From assembly GCA_902586495.1 (NCBI GenBank), contig CACIHQ010000002.1, positions 40,001 through 104,000 on the forward strand: DNA of 64,000 nt. Direction: 5' to 3'. The position numbers were made by a program, and so were the translations under genes. Below the pieces are notes generated by a model. That model saw only the letters and a program-made list of their open reading frames with translations, ran no database searches and was not told the DNA's origin. This DNA is from an uncultured Pelagibacteraceae bacterium. GTDB lineage: Bacteria; Pseudomonadota; Alphaproteobacteria; Pelagibacterales; Pelagibacteraceae. This document shows positions 61,292 through 64,000 of this stretch, one piece after another. Within the stretch, counting starts at the first letter, position 1, and each line of letters starts with the position of its first letter.

Positions 61292-62021
61292 CTCTCGTTA
61301 AATAAAGACCTTGAGGTGGTGCAGGTGGAGCACATAATTCTCTTTTTTTAGACTGCATTACACTTACAAATCTTTTTAATGTCCATTTTTCTTCCCCAAC
61401 ATATTTTAAACAACCAACCATAGACCGAACTTGTTGTTGTAAGAAAGATTGAGATCTGAATTCTATTTCAATCTTATTTTTTGTAGATCTAATTTTTACA
61501 GATTTCATAGTCTTTATTGGACTTTTAGCCCTACAACTCGATTTTCTAAAAGTACTGAAATCTTTAGTACCAATCAATTTTCTTGCAGCACCTTTCATCA
61601 ATTTTAAATCAAGATCTTTTATAATATGCCAGCCTCTATTTTTATCTAAAACTGGTCCACTAATCCGATTAATAATCACATAATTATAAACTCTCATTTT
61701 AGCTGAAAATCTAGCATGAAAATTATTACCTCTTTTTGTAATTTTAAGTATTGCTATTCCATCTTTATTTAAAAAATGATTGATTGATTTTAAAAACCTA
61801 TCAATTTTGATAATCTTATTTTTACAATCAAAATGTGCTGACTGTTCTTTAGCATGTACACCAACATCTAATCTTCCAGCCCCATATATTATGATTTTTT
61901 CTTTTAAAAGTTTTGAAATTTTCTCTTGTAATAACCCCTGGACAGTTTTTCCTTTTTTTTGAATTTGCCACCCCCTAAAATTAGTGCCCTCATATTCAAT
62001 TAATATTTGATACCTAAACAT
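61281..62021 (-). CDS. truA: tRNA pseudouridine synthase A
   Basis: IEYEGTNFRGWQIQ, GAGRLDVGVHA. Confidence 0.95.
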   Translation of the reverse strand: MFRYQILIEYEGTNFRGWQIQKKGKTVQGLLQEKISKLLKEKIIIYGAGRLDVGVHAKEQSAHFDCKNKIIKIDRFLKSINHFLNKDGIAILKITKRGNNFHARFSAKMRVYNYVIINRISGPVLDKNRGWHIIKDLDLKLMKGAARKLIGTKDFSTFRKSSCRAKSPIKTMKSVKIRSTKNKIEIEFRSQSFLQQQVRSMVGCLKYVGEEKWTLKRFVSVMQSKKRELCAPPAPPQGLYLTRVIY

Positions 62022-62946
62022 TTGATAACTTTGAGCCCTTTTTGATTTGAGAGCCCAACATGAATTCGCTAATTTTTTGTGGTCTTTTTCCTTGTCTTTG
62101 AATTTCGAGAATCTTAATAGATTGGTTTTTTTTACATGCTACTTCAAGCTGATTTGAAATTATTTCTCCAACTTGTCCTATGCCATTACCAATTTTGGCT
62201 TTCAAAATTTTATATCTCTCACCATTAAAACTAAAAGAAGCACCTGGGGAGGGAAATAATCCATTTATTTTTCCAATTATTTTAGAAGCATCCTCGTCCC
62301 AATCGATCCGTGACTCCTCCTTATCAATTTTTTTTGCATAAGTAGCTTTTGAATGATCCTGATCAATAAACTTCGCCTTATCTTTCAGTATATCATCCAC
62401 ATTATCTAAAATTTTTTCAGCGGCTAAAGCGGATAGTTTTTCTGAAATTTCTTGAGCATTTTGGTTTTGATCTATTTTGATTTTATAAATATTACTAACT
62501 GGTCCACTATCCAATTCTTTTTTGATCTTCATAATACTTATGCCCGTTTCAGGATCTAAATTCATAATTGATCTCTGGATTGGCGCTGCGCCTCGCCAAC
62601 TAGGAAGAATTGAAGCGTGAATATTTACAAAACCTTTTTTAGTTAAGTTTAAAAAATTTTCGGGAATTATTTGTCCATATGCACACACTATTGCAAGATC
62701 GGCATTTAATTCTTTTAAAAATTCATACTCCTCATGGTTATCTTTAAGTGTCTTGGGTGTTCTATAATTTATATTTAAAGTTTCAGAGATGCCCTGAATT
62801 GGACTTTTGTTAATTTTTTGCCCTCTATGAGATTTTTGCGGTGGTTGAGTAAAAACAACAGAAATACTATAACCATTTTGATATAGAGATTTTAAGATAG
62901 GAACACAAAATATTGGTGTACCCATAAAGATAATCTTATTTGCCAT
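62014..62946 (-). CDS. fmt: Methionyl-tRNA formyltransferase
   Basis: IFMGTPIFCVPIL, VNIHASILPSWRGAAPIQRSI. Confidence 0.95.
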   Translation of the reverse strand: MANKIIFMGTPIFCVPILKSLYQNGYSISVVFTQPPQKSHRGQKINKSPIQGISETLNINYRTPKTLKDNHEEYEFLKELNADLAIVCAYGQIIPENFLNLTKKGFVNIHASILPSWRGAAPIQRSIMNLDPETGISIMKIKKELDSGPVSNIYKIKIDQNQNAQEISEKLSALAAEKILDNVDDILKDKAKFIDQDHSKATYAKKIDKEESRIDWDEDASKIIGKINGLFPSPGASFSFNGERYKILKAKIGNGIGQVGEIISNQLEVACKKNQSIKILEIQRQGKRPQKISEFMLGSQIKKGSKLSNV

Positions 62947-62948
62947 CT

Positions 62949-63473
62949 TTAAACTACTACTCTGTCTGGATTTTTTTTATTTTTTGAAATTTTTTTTATA
63001 ATAAAGTCTTTTTTTAATTTAGATAAATGATCAATGATCAATTTCCCATCTAAATGATTAATTTCATGTTGGACACAAGTTGATAAAAGTCCATCACATT
63101 TAAGATTTTTTTTTGAGCCTTTTTCATCAACGTACTCAACTTCACATATTTTTGGTCTTTCAATTTCAATAAATGTTTCTGGTATGGAGAGACATCCCTC
63201 CTCATAAACTGACAATTCATTACTAAAGTTTCTGATTACTGGATTAATTAATGCAATTGGACTCTTTTCTTCATCTTTATTTGAGACGTCAATGACTAAA
63301 ACTCTCTTAAGTATTCCAACTTGAACCGCTGCAAGACCAATCCCATTAGAATCGTACATTGTCTCAAATAAATCTATTATTAATTTTTTTTCATTAATTC
63401 CAACTTTTTCTATTGGTTCAGAAACTTTTTTTAATATTTCATCTGGTACAGTAATAATTTCTTTAATACTCAT
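62949..63473 (-). CDS. def: Peptide deformylase
   Basis: GIGLAAVQVG, EEGCLSIP, QHEINHLDG. Confidence 0.96.
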   Translation of the reverse strand: MSIKEIITVPDEILKKVSEPIEKVGINEKKLIIDLFETMYDSNGIGLAAVQVGILKRVLVIDVSNKDEEKSPIALINPVIRNFSNELSVYEEGCLSIPETFIEIERPKICEVEYVDEKGSKKNLKCDGLLSTCVQHEINHLDGKLIIDHLSKLKKDFIIKKISKNKKNPDRVVV

Positions 63474-63496
63474 CAGTTAAATAATTAAACTAATTT

Positions 63497-64000
63497 TTAT
63501 ACTTTTAAAGGAAGAACTTTGAATAAAATTTTATTTCTTATAGAATCTATGTTTAACTGGTTTAAAGCGCTAATAATAAAATAAATTGTATCTTCATCCA
63601 TTCTATCAAGTCTATCCTGTCCGATAACTTCAACTATTCTTAATAAAGCAGCGCCAGATTCATTATTGTTAATCATTACTTGTATATCTGTTGGAATTTC
63701 GTTTTCGTTTATGACGTACAAATCATCAAATTTATCAGAAATTTTAATACCATCTGCTTTGAGAGATTCTAAAAATATAATATCCTTTTTGGAAAAAGAA
63801 TATTTTTTATTTTTTTTAATTTTTTTGAGAAAATTATTAACATCTTTCTCTATTTTTGATTTTGCATAATCCCCATTAAAATAATTGATTAGTTTTGATT
63901 GGTGCATAATTTCATTGTTGTATTTTATTTCATCTGGAGAATTGTTATCTAAATCAATATTTGTGTAATAAAAACTTGTTAAATGGCCTGGAATTTCCTG
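63497..64000 (-). CDS. C-terminal part of a larger hypothetical protein, truncated by the window edge
   Basis: Frame stays open upstream of the M at 63907 to base 64000 (QEIPGHLTSFYYTNIDLDNNSPDEIKYNNEI-MHQSK...). Confidence 0.7.
   Translation of the reverse strand, partial: QEIPGHLTSFYYTNIDLDNNSPDEIKYNNEIMHQSKLINYFNGDYAKSKIEKDVNNFLKKIKKNKKYSFSKKDIIFLESLKADGIKISDKFDDLYVINENEIPTDIQVMINNNESGAALLRIVEVIGQDRLDRMDEDTIYFIISALNQLNIDSIRNKILFKVLPLKV

Overview
AT-rich, gene-dense alphaproteobacterial window, most consistent with a SAR11/Pelagibacterales-type genome. This is inferred from base composition, the 16S gene, gene order and the tandem glycine riboswitch in front of malate synthase. The left edge carries part of an rRNA operon on the minus strand (16S, tRNA-Ile, tRNA-Ala). 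Most of the rest is core housekeeping: prmC-prfA-ispG-lysC, ubiG, argJ, secA, accA, glcB, recR-ybaB-dnaX-SRP RNA, pheA-kdsB, argFD, kdsD-lptC-lptB-aroA-cmk-rpsA-ihfB-pyrF-trpFBA-accD-folC-trxA, hisG-hisZ-hisS, infA-hisD-murA-dcd, rpmH-rnpA-yidD-yidC-argB-HAD-dapD-dapE, and truA-fmt-def. One accessory island (about 38.2-45.0 kb, between trxA and hisG) holds two DNA exonucleases, RmuC, a type II restriction-modification pair, an EVE-domain protein, several unknown small proteins and a perfect 23-bp palindrome. Main candidates for follow-up: (1) a trpFBA operon at the canonical locus whose TrpB has lost several near-invariant catalytic positions, with TrpA and TrpF also degenerate; (2) the nuclease/RM/EVE island with a duplicated small-protein pair behind a palindromic operator-like sequence; (3) a SET-domain methyltransferase next to an HDAC-family deacetylase; (4) an 18-bp palindrome on the predicted promoter of the glcB riboswitch transcript; (5) tRNA-His with A73 and no encoded G-1, beside hisS; (6) AccA with a C-terminal transmembrane tail; (7) several sub-60-aa ORFs missing from the supplied ORF track. 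All functional calls come from reading motifs by eye; no searches were run.
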